NCBI RefSeq assembly: GCF_036227325.1
Contig: NZ_CP109467.1
Location: 6,510,001 to 6,574,000 of the forward strand
Length of the DNA stretch: 64,000 bases
Source: Streptomyces sp. NBC_01465
GTDB taxonomy: Bacteria; Actinomycetota; Actinomycetes; Streptomycetales; Streptomycetaceae
Direction of reading: 5' to 3'
The position numbers were made by a program, and so were the translations under genes. Each line of letters opens with the position of its first letter. Positions within the stretch are counted from its first letter, which is position 1. The notes under the pieces are model-generated. The model was not told where the DNA came from. It saw only the letters and a list, made by a program, of their open reading frames with translations, and made no database searches. Shown piece after piece: positions 47,838-56,699 of this stretch.

Positions 47838-48569
47838 GTGACGTCGATCGACAAGCCGACCACCACACCGGAGAGCGACGCCGAGTCCAAGGCCGTGACC
47901 GAGGCCGCGCTCTCCGAGGCCTTCGGCGGCGTGCGCGGCATGGCGGAGACGATTCTCCCCGGTCTGCTCTTCGTGATGATCTACACGATCAACCAGGACC
48001 TGCACTCCGCGGCGATCGCCGCGCTCGCGGTGTCCCTGGTGCTGGTCGCCGTGCGCCTGGTCCGCAAGGACACGGTCAAGCACGCCTTCAGCGGCGTCTT
48101 CGGCGTCGTCATCGGTGTGGTCTTCTCGATGTTCACCGGCGACGCCAAGAACTTCTACCTGCCGGGGATGCTCTACGGCGTCGGCACGGGGCTCGCGTAC
48201 ATCGTCTCCGCGCTGGTCGGCTTCCCTCTGATCGGGCTGATCCTCGGGCCGATCTTCAAGGAGAACCTCTCCTGGCGCACGAGGAACCCGGGCCGCAAGT
48301 CGGCGTACATGAAGTCGAGTTGGGCCTGGGGCCTGATCTTCCTCGCCAAGTACGCGATTCTGTTTCCGCTGTACTGGTGGGGCGACACCACGCAGTTCGG
48401 CTGGGTGGTCATCGCGCTGAAGCTGCCGCCGATGCTGCTCGCGATCTATCTGACGTGGGTCTTCCTGTCGAAGGCGCCGCCGCCCATCGACGTGTTCGCG
48501 GAGATGGAGGCGGAGGAGCAGGCCGAGAAGGCCCGTAAGGCCGCCGCGGCTCAGCAGAGCGAGGCGTAG
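47838..48569 (+). CDS. DUF3159 family membrane protein
   Basis: The 243-aa protein has a hydrophilic N-terminus (1-38) and about six membrane helices between 42 and 215. RPGLL-like ILPGLLFVMIYTINQDL lies near 50 and a conserved RKSAYMKSSWAWG loop near 153. A charged C-terminal helix ends the protein. The family is restricted to actinobacteria and always lies beside the TrkA pair, so a link to ion handling is suspected but not shown. It starts at GTG 47838. Confidence 0.88.
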   Translation: MTSIDKPTTTPESDAESKAVTEAALSEAFGGVRGMAETILPGLLFVMIYTINQDLHSAAIAALAVSLVLVAVRLVRKDTVKHAFSGVFGVVIGVVFSMFTGDAKNFYLPGMLYGVGTGLAYIVSALVGFPLIGLILGPIFKENLSWRTRNPGRKSAYMKSSWAWGLIFLAKYAILFPLYWWGDTTQFGWVVIALKLPPMLLAIYLTWVFLSKAPPPIDVFAEMEAEEQAEKARKAAAAQQSEA

Positions 48570-48584
48570 CCGTAGTTACGTGGC

Positions 48585-48617
48585 AAGGGCCCGGGACCGT
48601 GATGGTCCCGGGCCCTT
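48585..48617. terminator. Bidirectional terminator between DUF3159 and trkA genes
   Basis: A perfect 14-bp stem, AAGGGCCCGGGACC with its complement, encloses GTGAT. Confidence 0.85.
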
Positions 48618-48630
48618 CGCGTTGGCTGTG

Positions 48631-49302
48631 TCAGGCGGTCTCCCGGCGGACCGACAGCAGGTCCTCCAACTGTTCCTCACGCGCCTGAGCCGCCACGAAC
48701 AGCAGCTCGTCGCCCGCCTCCAGGGTCTCCTCCGGGCTCGGCGTCAGGACGCGCGTACCGCGGATGATGGTGACCAGCGAGGTGTCCTCGGGCCAGGCCA
48801 CGTCCGAGACCTGGGTGCCGGCCAGCGCCGACTCCGGGGGCAGCGTGAGCTCGACCAGGTTGGCGTCGCCGTGGCTGAAGCGCAGCAGCCGTACGAGATC
48901 GCCGACGCTCACCGCCTCTTCCACCAGCGCCGACATCAGACGCGGCGTGGAGACCGCGACATCGACGCCCCAGGACTCGTTGAAGAGCCATTCGTTCTTG
49001 GGGTTGTTGACGCGGGCCACGACCCGCGGCACCCCGTACTCGGTCTTGGCGAGCAGCGAGACGACCAGGTTGACCTTGTCGTCACCCGTCGCAGCGATCA
49101 CCACGTTGCAGCGCTGCAGCGCGGCCTCGTCCAGCGAGGTGATCTCGCAGGCGTCGGCCAGCAGCCACTCGGCCATCGGCACCCGCTCCACCGAGATGGC
49201 GGTGGGGGCCTTGTCGACGAGGAGCACCTCGTGCCCGTTCTCCAGGAGCTCGCCCGCGATGGAACGGCCCACGGCGCCGGCTCCGGCAATAGCGACACGC
49301 AT
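48631..49302 (-). CDS. TrkA-family K+ uptake regulatory protein (second of pair)
   Basis: This 223-aa cytoplasmic RCK protein has an N-terminal NAD(H)-binding Rossmann domain (VAIAGAGAVGRSIAGELLENG at 3-23 with Asp in LLVDKAP) and a C-terminal RCK_C domain (about 135-218). It gates or assembles with a K+ channel or transporter. It resembles mycobacterial CeoC. It starts on the last base of the upstream trkA-like gene (TGATG). The membrane partner is probably the KimA-like protein or a Trk/Ktr-type channel encoded elsewhere. Confidence 0.9.
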   Translation of the reverse strand: MRVAIAGAGAVGRSIAGELLENGHEVLLVDKAPTAISVERVPMAEWLLADACEITSLDEAALQRCNVVIAATGDDKVNLVVSLLAKTEYGVPRVVARVNNPKNEWLFNESWGVDVAVSTPRLMSALVEEAVSVGDLVRLLRFSHGDANLVELTLPPESALAGTQVSDVAWPEDTSLVTIIRGTRVLTPSPEETLEAGDELLFVAAQAREEQLEDLLSVRRETA

Positions 49303-49970
49303 CAGTGACCACCCTCCTCGGGGCCCTGGGCGAAGACCGCCTCGACCTTCTCCACCTCGTCCGTGTGCATCATCACGTGGACGAGGTCGCCCTCCTGGAG
49401 CACCGTCTGGGAGGTCGGCAGGACCGCCTCGCCGAGGCGCGTGAGGAAGGCGACGCGGACGCCGGTCTCCTCCTGCAGCGTGCTGATCTTGTGCCCGATC
49501 CAGGCCGTCGAGGTGTGCACCTCGGCCAGCTGGACGCCGCCGCTCGGGTCGCGCCACAGCGGTTCGGCGCCGGACGGCAGCAGCCGTCGCAGCATCTGGT
49601 CGGCGGTCCAGCGGACCGTGGCGACCGTCGGGATGCCCAGACGCTGGTAGACCTCGGCACGGCGGGGGTCGTAGATGCGGGCCGCGACGTTCTCGATGCC
49701 GAACATCTCGCGTGCGACGCGCGCGGCGATGATGTTCGAGTTGTCGCCGCTGCTCACCGCGGCGAACGCACCGGCCTCCTCGATCCCCGCCTCGCGCAGC
49801 GTGTCCTGGTCGAAGCCGACCCCGTTGACGCGGCGGCCGCCGAACCCGGCGCCCAGGCGGCGGAAGGCCGTGGGGTCCTGGTCGATCACGGCGACCGTGT
49901 GCCCCTGCTGCTCCAGGGTCTGCGCGAGAGCGGCTCCCACTCGCCCGCAGCCCATGATGACGATGTGCAT
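49302..49970 (-). CDS. TrkA-family K+ uptake regulatory protein (first of pair)
   Basis: This 222-aa protein is built like its neighbour: Rossmann motif MGCGRVGAALAQTLEQQG at 5-22 and VIDQDP near 32. A C-terminal RCK_C domain (about 130-215) ends with the charged FAQGPEEGGH. It resembles mycobacterial CeoB. Together the two likely form a hetero-octameric ring or a dimer of dimers controlling K+ flux according to nucleotide state. It is the first gene of the pair; its promoter lies in the 196 bases before the carboxylesterase gene. Confidence 0.9.
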   Translation of the reverse strand: MHIVIMGCGRVGAALAQTLEQQGHTVAVIDQDPTAFRRLGAGFGGRRVNGVGFDQDTLREAGIEEAGAFAAVSSGDNSNIIAARVAREMFGIENVAARIYDPRRAEVYQRLGIPTVATVRWTADQMLRRLLPSGAEPLWRDPSGGVQLAEVHTSTAWIGHKISTLQEETGVRVAFLTRLGEAVLPTSQTVLQEGDLVHVMMHTDEVEKVEAVFAQGPEEGGH

Positions 49971-50166
49971 CGGGCCCCTACCTCACCCTGTCCAGTGGGG
50001 CTTTGACCTGCACGTTCATCATCTTCTGTCCTTCCGTGCCCCTCCGGGGGCCATGACTGGGCTACGCGGCTCGGTGACGGCGGTGCGACGGCACTGTTCG
50101 TGCCCGCTCCGCCGTCATCGGACACGCTACCCGTACAGCCGAACGAAGCACGGGTCACGTCACGAC

Positions 50167-51762
50167 TCAGTCCCAGAGGCTGCACCCGTGCTCGGCGCCG
50201 ACCGTGCTGGAGACCGTGGTGCCGCCCGCCGACGCCGTGCGCAGGGACAGGGGGCGGCCGGGGTGGCTGCGCTGGTCGGGCATGGCCGGCTGTCCTGCGG
50301 CGCGGGGGGCGGAGCCGTGCACGAAGGAGCCCCAGTACTGCACCATCTGCCGGGACAGGGCGCGCTGCTCGGCGTTGAGCGGGGTCTCCAGGCCGAAGTG
50401 CTTGAAGAGGTACTGGACCTCGTTGACGTGGGTCGCGCCGAAGTCGAACGTCTTTCCGGCCTCCCGGATCGAGGCGAAGGGCGGGGAGGTGCGGTCGGCG
50501 AACTCGTACGCGTACACGGGCGCGCGCCCGGCCCCCGCGAGGGTGCGGTCGAGGCGCAGGGCCGGGCAGGCCATCAGCTGGTCGCCGACGGCCGCCGCGT
50601 AGGCGAGGGTCGGGGACGGATAGGCGCTGAGGGGGTAGCGGGCCAGGGCCTTCGCGCCGGTCGTGGGGCCGAAGGCCGACTTCAGGGCGTCGGGGTAGGC
50701 GGCCGCGGTCAGGGGCTTGCCCTGGCCGTCGTACGAGCCGTACGCGAAGAGCCGTCCCTCGTCCTTGTTGGCGCCGTTGAGGACCGGCACGTTGCCCGCG
50801 CGCCCGGAGGCGAGGGCCGCGGCCGGCTGCTGCGGCAGGAAGGCGCCGCCCGTCACCGGGCCCCAGTCGAAGCCCGACTGGGCGGCGAGGACGTCCTGGG
50901 CGGGCTTGCGGCGCAGACAGGCCACGGTGTCCTGGGCCGTGTCGCAGCCGAGCTTCGCGGCGAACGCGGCGCCCGCGGCGACGGCCGTCTGCTGGGTGCG
51001 GGCCGCGCAGTCGCCGTACGCCCCGCTCTCGATGATCCCGGCCCGGAACAGCCCGCGCGCCGTCGGCGAGGCGAGCTGGGTGCAGACGGAGCGGCCGCCC
51101 GCGGACTCGCCCGCGATCGTGACGCGGTGCGCGTCGCCGCCGAAGCGGCCGATGTTGGCGCGCACCCAGCGCAGCGCGAGCTGCTGGTCCTGCATGCCGA
51201 AGTTGCCCGAGACGCCGTCCTTCGCCTCGTGGTCGAGTCCGGCGGAGGCGAGGAAGCCCATCGCGCCGAGGCGGTAGTTGACGCTCACCACAACCGTGCC
51301 GGTCTGCCGCGCGAAGGTGTCGGGCACGATGTCGCTGCCCGCGCCCGCGGTCAGCCCGCCGCCGTGCAGCCAGACCATGACGGGCCTGTCGCCGCTGCCC
51401 CCGGGTGCGTAGACATTGAGGTCGAGACAGTCCTCGGTGTACGTGGGGTCCTGGTAGCCGGGGTCCCAACTCGCGCTCTGCACACAGCGGTTGCTGAAGT
51501 CGGTGGCCTTGCGGACGCCCTGCCAGGACTTCGCGGGGCGCGGCTCGGCCCAGCGCAGCTCGCCGACGGGCGGCTGTGCGTACGGGATGCCGAGGAACTG
51601 GCGCCCTTCCGCGGTGGACTGCCCGCGGACCCAGCCGTCCTGCGTGCGGACGAGGGTGCTGTCGTGGTGGGCGGCGGTGGCCTGGGCGGGCAGGGCCGCC
51701 GCGAGAAGTGCCGCGAGTGCGGCGACGGCCGCCGCTGCCCCGCGGATGCGACTGGTCCTCAT
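50167..51762 (-). CDS. Secreted type-B carboxylesterase/lipase
   Basis: The 531-aa exported esterase has a signal peptide (1-30, cleavage after ATA) and the cholinesterase-like fold. The catalytic Ser220 is in AGESAGG (GESAGG rather than the commoner GESAGA), with the oxyanion-hole HGGGLTAG near 133. Glu lies in the middle part and His in THVNEVQYLF near 420. An EDCLDLNVYAP motif lies near 110. It begins one base after the stop of the GH3 gene, so the two are one operon, probably for breaking down an acylated glycoside or plant material (inference). Confidence 0.88.
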   Translation of the reverse strand: MRTSRIRGAAAAVAALAALLAAALPAQATAAHHDSTLVRTQDGWVRGQSTAEGRQFLGIPYAQPPVGELRWAEPRPAKSWQGVRKATDFSNRCVQSASWDPGYQDPTYTEDCLDLNVYAPGGSGDRPVMVWLHGGGLTAGAGSDIVPDTFARQTGTVVVSVNYRLGAMGFLASAGLDHEAKDGVSGNFGMQDQQLALRWVRANIGRFGGDAHRVTIAGESAGGRSVCTQLASPTARGLFRAGIIESGAYGDCAARTQQTAVAAGAAFAAKLGCDTAQDTVACLRRKPAQDVLAAQSGFDWGPVTGGAFLPQQPAAALASGRAGNVPVLNGANKDEGRLFAYGSYDGQGKPLTAAAYPDALKSAFGPTTGAKALARYPLSAYPSPTLAYAAAVGDQLMACPALRLDRTLAGAGRAPVYAYEFADRTSPPFASIREAGKTFDFGATHVNEVQYLFKHFGLETPLNAEQRALSRQMVQYWGSFVHGSAPRAAGQPAMPDQRSHPGRPLSLRTASAGGTTVSSTVGAEHGCSLWD

Positions 51763-51763
51763 G

Positions 51764-54262
51764 TCAGTTGTCCCTTCCGCGGCCGATGACGACGGTCCTT
51801 GTGAGCCGGGGGTCGCGCGAGGAGGAGCCCACCTGGACGGTGCGGCGGCCGCTTCCGAGCACCCAGCGGTGCCGTTTCGCGTCCCAGGAGGAGAGTGTGC
51901 GGGCCGCGACGCGCACCGTGACGTGGCGGTGTTCGCCGGGTGCGAGGTGGATCCGGCGGTAGCCGGCGAGGGTGCGTACGGCCTGGTCGAGCTTGAGGTC
52001 CGGTGACCTGCCGACGTATATCTGCGCGACCTCGACCCCCGCGCGCCGCCCGGTGTTGCGCACGGTGAACCGCGCCTCGAAGCCGCCGCCGGAGGGCCGC
52101 AGGGTCAGGTCGCCGTAGGCGAAGGAGGTGTACGAGAGCCCGTGGCCGAAGGGGAAGAGCGGGTCGATGCCCTGGGCGTCGTACCAGCGGTAGCCGAGAT
52201 GGATGCCCTCGGAGTACTCCTCCCTGCCGTTGACCCCGGGGTAGCGCAGCGGGTCGCCCGCCATGGGGTGGCGGGTGTCGGAGACCGGGAAGGACTGGGT
52301 GAGCCGGCCGCCCGGGTCGCAGTCGCCGAAGAGCACGGCGGCCGTGGCGGCGGCGCCCTCCTGGCCCGGGTAGTACATCTGCAGGACGGCGGCGACGTCG
52401 TCGAGCCACGGCATGGTCGTCGCCGACGAGGTGTTGAGGACCACGGTGGTCCGCGGGTTGGCGGCCGCCACTGCGGCGATCAGTTCGTTCTGCTGTCCGG
52501 GCAGGGCGAGCGTCGTACGGTCGAGACCTTCGGTGGCGTCCTCGTACGCGAAGAGGACCACGCTGCGGGCGCCGCGCGCGGTCCTGACGGCCGCGGCGAC
52601 GTCGGCCGCCCTGGTCGCGGAGTTGAAGCGGCGCAGCCGGAAGGTCTGGCCCGCGTCGCCGCCCTTCGCGGTGATCTGCAGCCGGTGCTGACCCTGGGTG
52701 AGCGCGACGGGGGTGCGGCGCAGCATCAGTCCGTCGGGGGCGACTCCGGTCAGGCCGCCCGCGAAGTACTCGCCGTAGCCGGGCAGCAGCGGGAAGAGCT
52801 CCTTGCCGTCGAGCAGCACGGTGGGGCGTGCGCCCGAGTAGTGGATGGCGAAGGTCCACTCGTCGGCCGCGTCGACGGTGAGCGTTCCGTCGTACGACCA
52901 GGTCTCACCGGCCGCGACCTTGCGCGCGTCGAGGTCCGCCGCCGGGGTGAGCTGCGCCGGGGGAAGGGGCTTGCCGAAGATGTCCTCGCCGAGCGCGTAC
53001 GAGACCTGCGCGCGGTGTCCGGCCCGGGAAGTGATGGCGTCGAGCGGGCTGTCGGCGTGGTCGGGGGTGACGTGGGAGCTTCCGCCGCCGCTGACGAACG
53101 GGACGGTGGCGGTGGGTCCGACGACGGCGATGTCGCGGGCGGCGGAGCCGGTGAGCGGCAGGGCGCGGTCGCGGTTGCGCAGCAGGGTCGCGCCCGCCTC
53201 GGCCACCTCGCGGGCCACGGCGGCCCCGGCCTCGGCGTCGCGCGCGGGCCGGGTCGGCACCGTACCGCCCAGAAGATCGAAGCGGTCCATCACGCCGAGG
53301 ATGCGGCGCACGCTGCGGTCGATCCAGGCCTCGGGCACGGTCCTGTCCTGGACGGCCTTCTTCAGCGCGGCGCCGAAGTAGATCCCGCCCGGCATCTCCA
53401 TGTCGAGGCCGGCGGCGATCGACGCGACGGTGCTGTGCGCGGCGAACCAGTCGGTCATCACCCAGCCGTCGAAGCCCCACTGGTCGCGGAGGATGCCGGT
53501 GAGCAGGTCCTTGTTCTCGCAGGCGAAGGTGCCGTTGACCCTGTTGTACGAGCCCATGACGGCGCCCGCGCCGGCTGCGACCGCGGACTCGAAGCCCCGC
53601 AGCTCCAGCTCGTGCATGGTCTGCTCGTCGGCCCGTACGTCGACGGAGTCGCGGTCCTTCTCCTGGTTGTTCAGCGCGAAGTGCTTGACGGTGGCGATGA
53701 GCCCCTCGCCCTGGATCCCCGTGATCTCCGCGGCGACGAGGTCGGAGGCGAGCAGCGGGTCCTCGCTGAAGGTCTCGAAGTTGCGGCCCGCGTACGGGGT
53801 CCGGATGAGGTTGACCATGGGGGAGAGGAGCACGTCCTGCTCCAGGGCGCGGCCCTCGTGGCCGATGACCTTCCCGTACCGGCGGGCCAGCTCCGGGTCG
53901 AAGGCCGAGGCGAGGAGTACGGGGGCGGGGAGCGCGGTGGCGTGCGCGGTGACGCGGACTCCGGCGGGTCCGTCCGTGAGGCGCAGGGGCGGGATGGCGA
54001 GGCGCGGTATCCCGGGGATGTATCCGGCCTGACCGAGGTTCCTGGGGTCGGTGGTGCCGGAGAGGAAGGTGAGCTTCTCGTCGAGGGTGAGCCGGGCGAG
54101 CAGCGACTCCACACGGCGGGTGCGGGCGCCGGACCCTGCCGGGGCGGTCGTGGCGTGGGCGGCGGGCAGTCCGGTGGTGGCTGCCGCGACCACGGCGATG
54201 GAGCCGCCGAGCAGGCGCAGGGCCGATCGTCTGGACACGGGGCGGGACACGATGTCGGGCAT
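51764..54262 (-). CDS. Secreted glycoside hydrolase family 3 beta-glucosidase with PA14 domain
   Basis: This 832-aa enzyme removes terminal beta-glucosyl or related units. A Tat-type signal, SRRSALRLLGGS (10-21), is followed by cleavage near 37. The GH3 N-domain (about 50-340) carries nucleophile Asp271 in WVMTDWFAAH and the KHFALNNQE motif near 193. A PA14 domain is inserted at about 420-560 (YDGTLTVDAADEWTFAIHYSG). The GH3 C-domain and a fibronectin-III-like tail end the protein. A triple direct repeat lies upstream of the start. The carboxylesterase follows in the same operon. The two interrupt an otherwise conserved K+ gene block. Confidence 0.92.
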   Translation of the reverse strand: MPDIVSRPVSRRSALRLLGGSIAVVAAATTGLPAAHATTAPAGSGARTRRVESLLARLTLDEKLTFLSGTTDPRNLGQAGYIPGIPRLAIPPLRLTDGPAGVRVTAHATALPAPVLLASAFDPELARRYGKVIGHEGRALEQDVLLSPMVNLIRTPYAGRNFETFSEDPLLASDLVAAEITGIQGEGLIATVKHFALNNQEKDRDSVDVRADEQTMHELELRGFESAVAAGAGAVMGSYNRVNGTFACENKDLLTGILRDQWGFDGWVMTDWFAAHSTVASIAAGLDMEMPGGIYFGAALKKAVQDRTVPEAWIDRSVRRILGVMDRFDLLGGTVPTRPARDAEAGAAVAREVAEAGATLLRNRDRALPLTGSAARDIAVVGPTATVPFVSGGGSSHVTPDHADSPLDAITSRAGHRAQVSYALGEDIFGKPLPPAQLTPAADLDARKVAAGETWSYDGTLTVDAADEWTFAIHYSGARPTVLLDGKELFPLLPGYGEYFAGGLTGVAPDGLMLRRTPVALTQGQHRLQITAKGGDAGQTFRLRRFNSATRAADVAAAVRTARGARSVVLFAYEDATEGLDRTTLALPGQQNELIAAVAAANPRTTVVLNTSSATTMPWLDDVAAVLQMYYPGQEGAAATAAVLFGDCDPGGRLTQSFPVSDTRHPMAGDPLRYPGVNGREEYSEGIHLGYRWYDAQGIDPLFPFGHGLSYTSFAYGDLTLRPSGGGFEARFTVRNTGRRAGVEVAQIYVGRSPDLKLDQAVRTLAGYRRIHLAPGEHRHVTVRVAARTLSSWDAKRHRWVLGSGRRTVQVGSSSRDPRLTRTVVIGRGRDN

Positions 54263-54310
54263 GGACCGTCACTCCTTCTGTATCGGGACGTGATGGTGTG
54301 CATCACTTGC

Positions 54311-54401
54311 ACGTGTCAATGACAGGGTTGTGTTCAGCCCTTGAACGTGTGTCAGTGATTTCGGCCGGAAAGCTATGACCGCAGCTGACGCGTGTCAATG
54401 A
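54311..54401. repeat. Three direct repeats in the bglu/kimA divergent region
   Basis: ACGTGTCAATGA (54311), ACGTGTGTCAGTGA (54345) and ACGCGTGTCAATGA (54388) share the core GTGTCA(A/G)TGA with spacings of about 36 and 43 bases, three to four helical turns. They sit 50-140 bases upstream of the GH3 start, as expected for a cooperative operator. Confidence 0.55.
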
Positions 54402-54537
54402 GTTGAACAAGAAACGAAGTTGGGCCCTCACGGCGACGGGCGGTCGGGGGCACCCCGTACGGAACCCTCCACGAATGGACCCAGGGGATTCACAGCGATA
54501 AGTGGGTGGTGGGTGGGCGGCACCCATATCGAACGCT

Positions 54538-54543
54538 TACGAT
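54538..54543 (+). promoter_or_regulatory. Putative -10 box for a leaderless kimA-like transcript
   Basis: TACGAT ends seven bases before GTG 54551 and no ribosome site lies before the GTG. Confidence 0.4.
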
Positions 54544-54550
54544 CCTCTGC

Positions 54551-56599
54551 GTGTCCAAACTGACCGACGTGCCCAAACGGATCCTGATCGGCCGGGCCCT
54601 GCGCAGCGACAAGCTGGGAGAAACGCTCCTCCCCAAGCGCATCGCACTCCCCGTCTTCGCCTCCGACCCTCTGTCCTCGGTGGCGTACGCCCCGGGAGAA
54701 GTGCTGCTCGTACTCTCGATCGCGGGTGTGTCGGCGTACCACTTCAGCCCGTGGATCGCGGTCGCTGTCGTGGTGCTGATGTTCACCGTGGTGGCCTCGT
54801 ACCGGCAGAACGTGCACGCCTACCCGAGCGGCGGCGGTGACTACGAGGTCGCCACCACCAACCTCGGCCCCAAGGCCGGTCTCACCGTGGCCAGCGCCCT
54901 GCTGGTGGACTACGTCCTCACGGTGGCCGTGTCGATCGCCTCCGGAGTGGAGAACCTCGGCTCGGCGATCCCGTTCGTCGTGGAGCACAAGGTGCTCTGC
55001 GCGGTCGCGACCGTCGTCCTGCTGACCCTGATGAACCTGCGCGGGATGAAGGAGTCGGGCAAGCTCTTCGCGATCCCGACCTACGTCTTCGTCGCGGGCG
55101 TCTTCATCATGCTGCTCTGGGGCGGCTACCGCGGACTGATCGCGGGCGACAACATGGAAGCCCCGACGGCCAACCTCTCGATCCATGCGGAACAGGGCGG
55201 CCTCGCCGGATTCGCCCTGGTCTTCCTCCTCCTGCGGGCCTTCTCCTCCGGCTGTGCGGCGCTCACCGGCGTCGAGGCCATCAGCAACGGCGTCCCCGCC
55301 TTTCGCAAGCCCAAGAGCAAGAACGCGGCGACCACGCTCGCCCTGATGGGCGGCCTCGCCGTCACCATGTTCTGCGGCATCATCGCGCTGGCCATGACCA
55401 CCGACGTGAAGATGGCCGAGAACCCGGCGACCGACCTGCTCAAGAACGGCACCCCGGTCGGTTCCGGTTTCGTACAGAACCCGGTGATCTCGCAGGTCGC
55501 CGAGGCCGTCTTCGGCAAGGGCTCGTTCCTCTTCGTGGTGCTCGCCGCAGCCACCGCGCTGGTCCTCTTCCTGGCCGCCAACACCGCGTACAACGGCTTC
55601 CCGCTGCTCGGCTCGATCCTCGCGCAGGACCGTTACCTCCCGCGCCAGCTGCACACCCGCGGAGACCGCCTCGCCTTCTCCAACGGCATCGTGCTGCTGG
55701 CCGGCGCGGCCGTGCTGCTGATAGTGATCTACGGCGCCGACTCGACGCGCCTCATCCAGCTCTACATCGTCGGTGTCTTCGTCTCCTTCACGCTCAGCCA
55801 GACCGGCATGGTCCGTCACTGGAACCGCCACCTGCGCACCGAGACCGACCCCAACAAGCGCCGCAAGATGATCCGTTCACGCGCGATCAACACCTTCGGC
55901 GCCTTCTTCACCGGCCTGGTCCTGGTCGTCGTCCTGGCCACCAAGTTCACGCACGGCGCCTGGGTCGCCCTGCTCGGCATGGTGATCTTCTACGGCACGA
56001 TGTCCGCGATCCGCAGGCACTACGACCGGGTCACCGACGAGATCGCGGCCCCCGAAGTCCCCTCCGACGACACCGTGCGCCCCTCCCGGGTCCACTCGAT
56101 CGTCCTGGTCTCCAAGCTGCACAAGCCGACGCTGCGCGCCCTCGCGTACGCCAAGCTGATGCGCTCGGACCAGCTGGAGGCGCTCTCGATCGGCGTCGAC
56201 CAGGCCGAGACCAAGGCGCTCAAGGAGGAGTGGGAGCGGCGCGGCATCAATGTGCCGCTGAAGATCCTCGACTCCCCGTACCGCGAGATCACCCGGCCGA
56301 TCATCGAGTACGTGAAGGGCCTGCGGCGCGAGAGCCCGCGGGACGTCGTCTCCGTCTACATCCCGGAGTACGTCGTCGGCCACTGGTACGAGCACCTCCT
56401 GCACAACCAGAGCGCCCTGCGCCTCAAGGGCCGGCTGCTCTTCCTGCCCGGCGTGATGGTCACCTCGGTGCCGTACCAGCTGGAGTCCTCCGAGGCCGCG
56501 AAGGTGCGGGCGCGCAGGCGGGCCGAGTGGAACGCGCCGGGTGCGGTGCGTCGTGGCCCGGTCAGCCAGCGCCCCAAGGAGCCGACGAACAAGAGCTGA
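54551..56599 (+). CDS. KimA-like high-affinity potassium importer (APC superfamily)
   Basis: The 682-aa protein has about 12 membrane helices (45-500) and a soluble C-terminal domain (about 515-665). The N-terminal LPVFASDPLSSVAYAPGEVL near 37-56 is the signature of the KimA/YdaO K+ importers, and AYPSGGGDYEVA lies near 95. Annotation pipelines often call such proteins amino-acid permeases. In Bacillus, KimA imports K+ and is inhibited by c-di-AMP through its cytoplasmic domain, but conservation of that control here is inference. It is flanked by TrkA-type genes on one side (beyond the GH3 insertion) and an RNA methyltransferase on the other. The start is set by homology to forms starting at SKLTDVPKRILIGRAL. 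Confidence 0.85.
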   Translation: MSKLTDVPKRILIGRALRSDKLGETLLPKRIALPVFASDPLSSVAYAPGEVLLVLSIAGVSAYHFSPWIAVAVVVLMFTVVASYRQNVHAYPSGGGDYEVATTNLGPKAGLTVASALLVDYVLTVAVSIASGVENLGSAIPFVVEHKVLCAVATVVLLTLMNLRGMKESGKLFAIPTYVFVAGVFIMLLWGGYRGLIAGDNMEAPTANLSIHAEQGGLAGFALVFLLLRAFSSGCAALTGVEAISNGVPAFRKPKSKNAATTLALMGGLAVTMFCGIIALAMTTDVKMAENPATDLLKNGTPVGSGFVQNPVISQVAEAVFGKGSFLFVVLAAATALVLFLAANTAYNGFPLLGSILAQDRYLPRQLHTRGDRLAFSNGIVLLAGAAVLLIVIYGADSTRLIQLYIVGVFVSFTLSQTGMVRHWNRHLRTETDPNKRRKMIRSRAINTFGAFFTGLVLVVVLATKFTHGAWVALLGMVIFYGTMSAIRRHYDRVTDEIAAPEVPSDDTVRPSRVHSIVLVSKLHKPTLRALAYAKLMRSDQLEALSIGVDQAETKALKEEWERRGINVPLKILDSPYREITRPIIEYVKGLRRESPRDVVSVYIPEYVVGHWYEHLLHNQSALRLKGRLLFLPGVMVTSVPYQLESSEAAKVRARRRAEWNAPGAVRRGPVSQRPKEPTNKS

Positions 56600-56699
56600 C
56601 CCCCGTCGCCTCTCGTTGGCGAGCGGCCGGACAACACCCACGTAGACTGGTGGGTCGTTGTCCGGCCGCTTCCCTTTTGACCTCTGGAGTCACCCCACC

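Noticed and set aside
54551..56599. Annotation as an amino-acid permease
   Set aside because: The APC fold is shared, but the ALPVFASDPLSSVAYA-type signature, the long cytoplasmic tail and the TrkA-type neighbours point to a KimA-like K+ importer.
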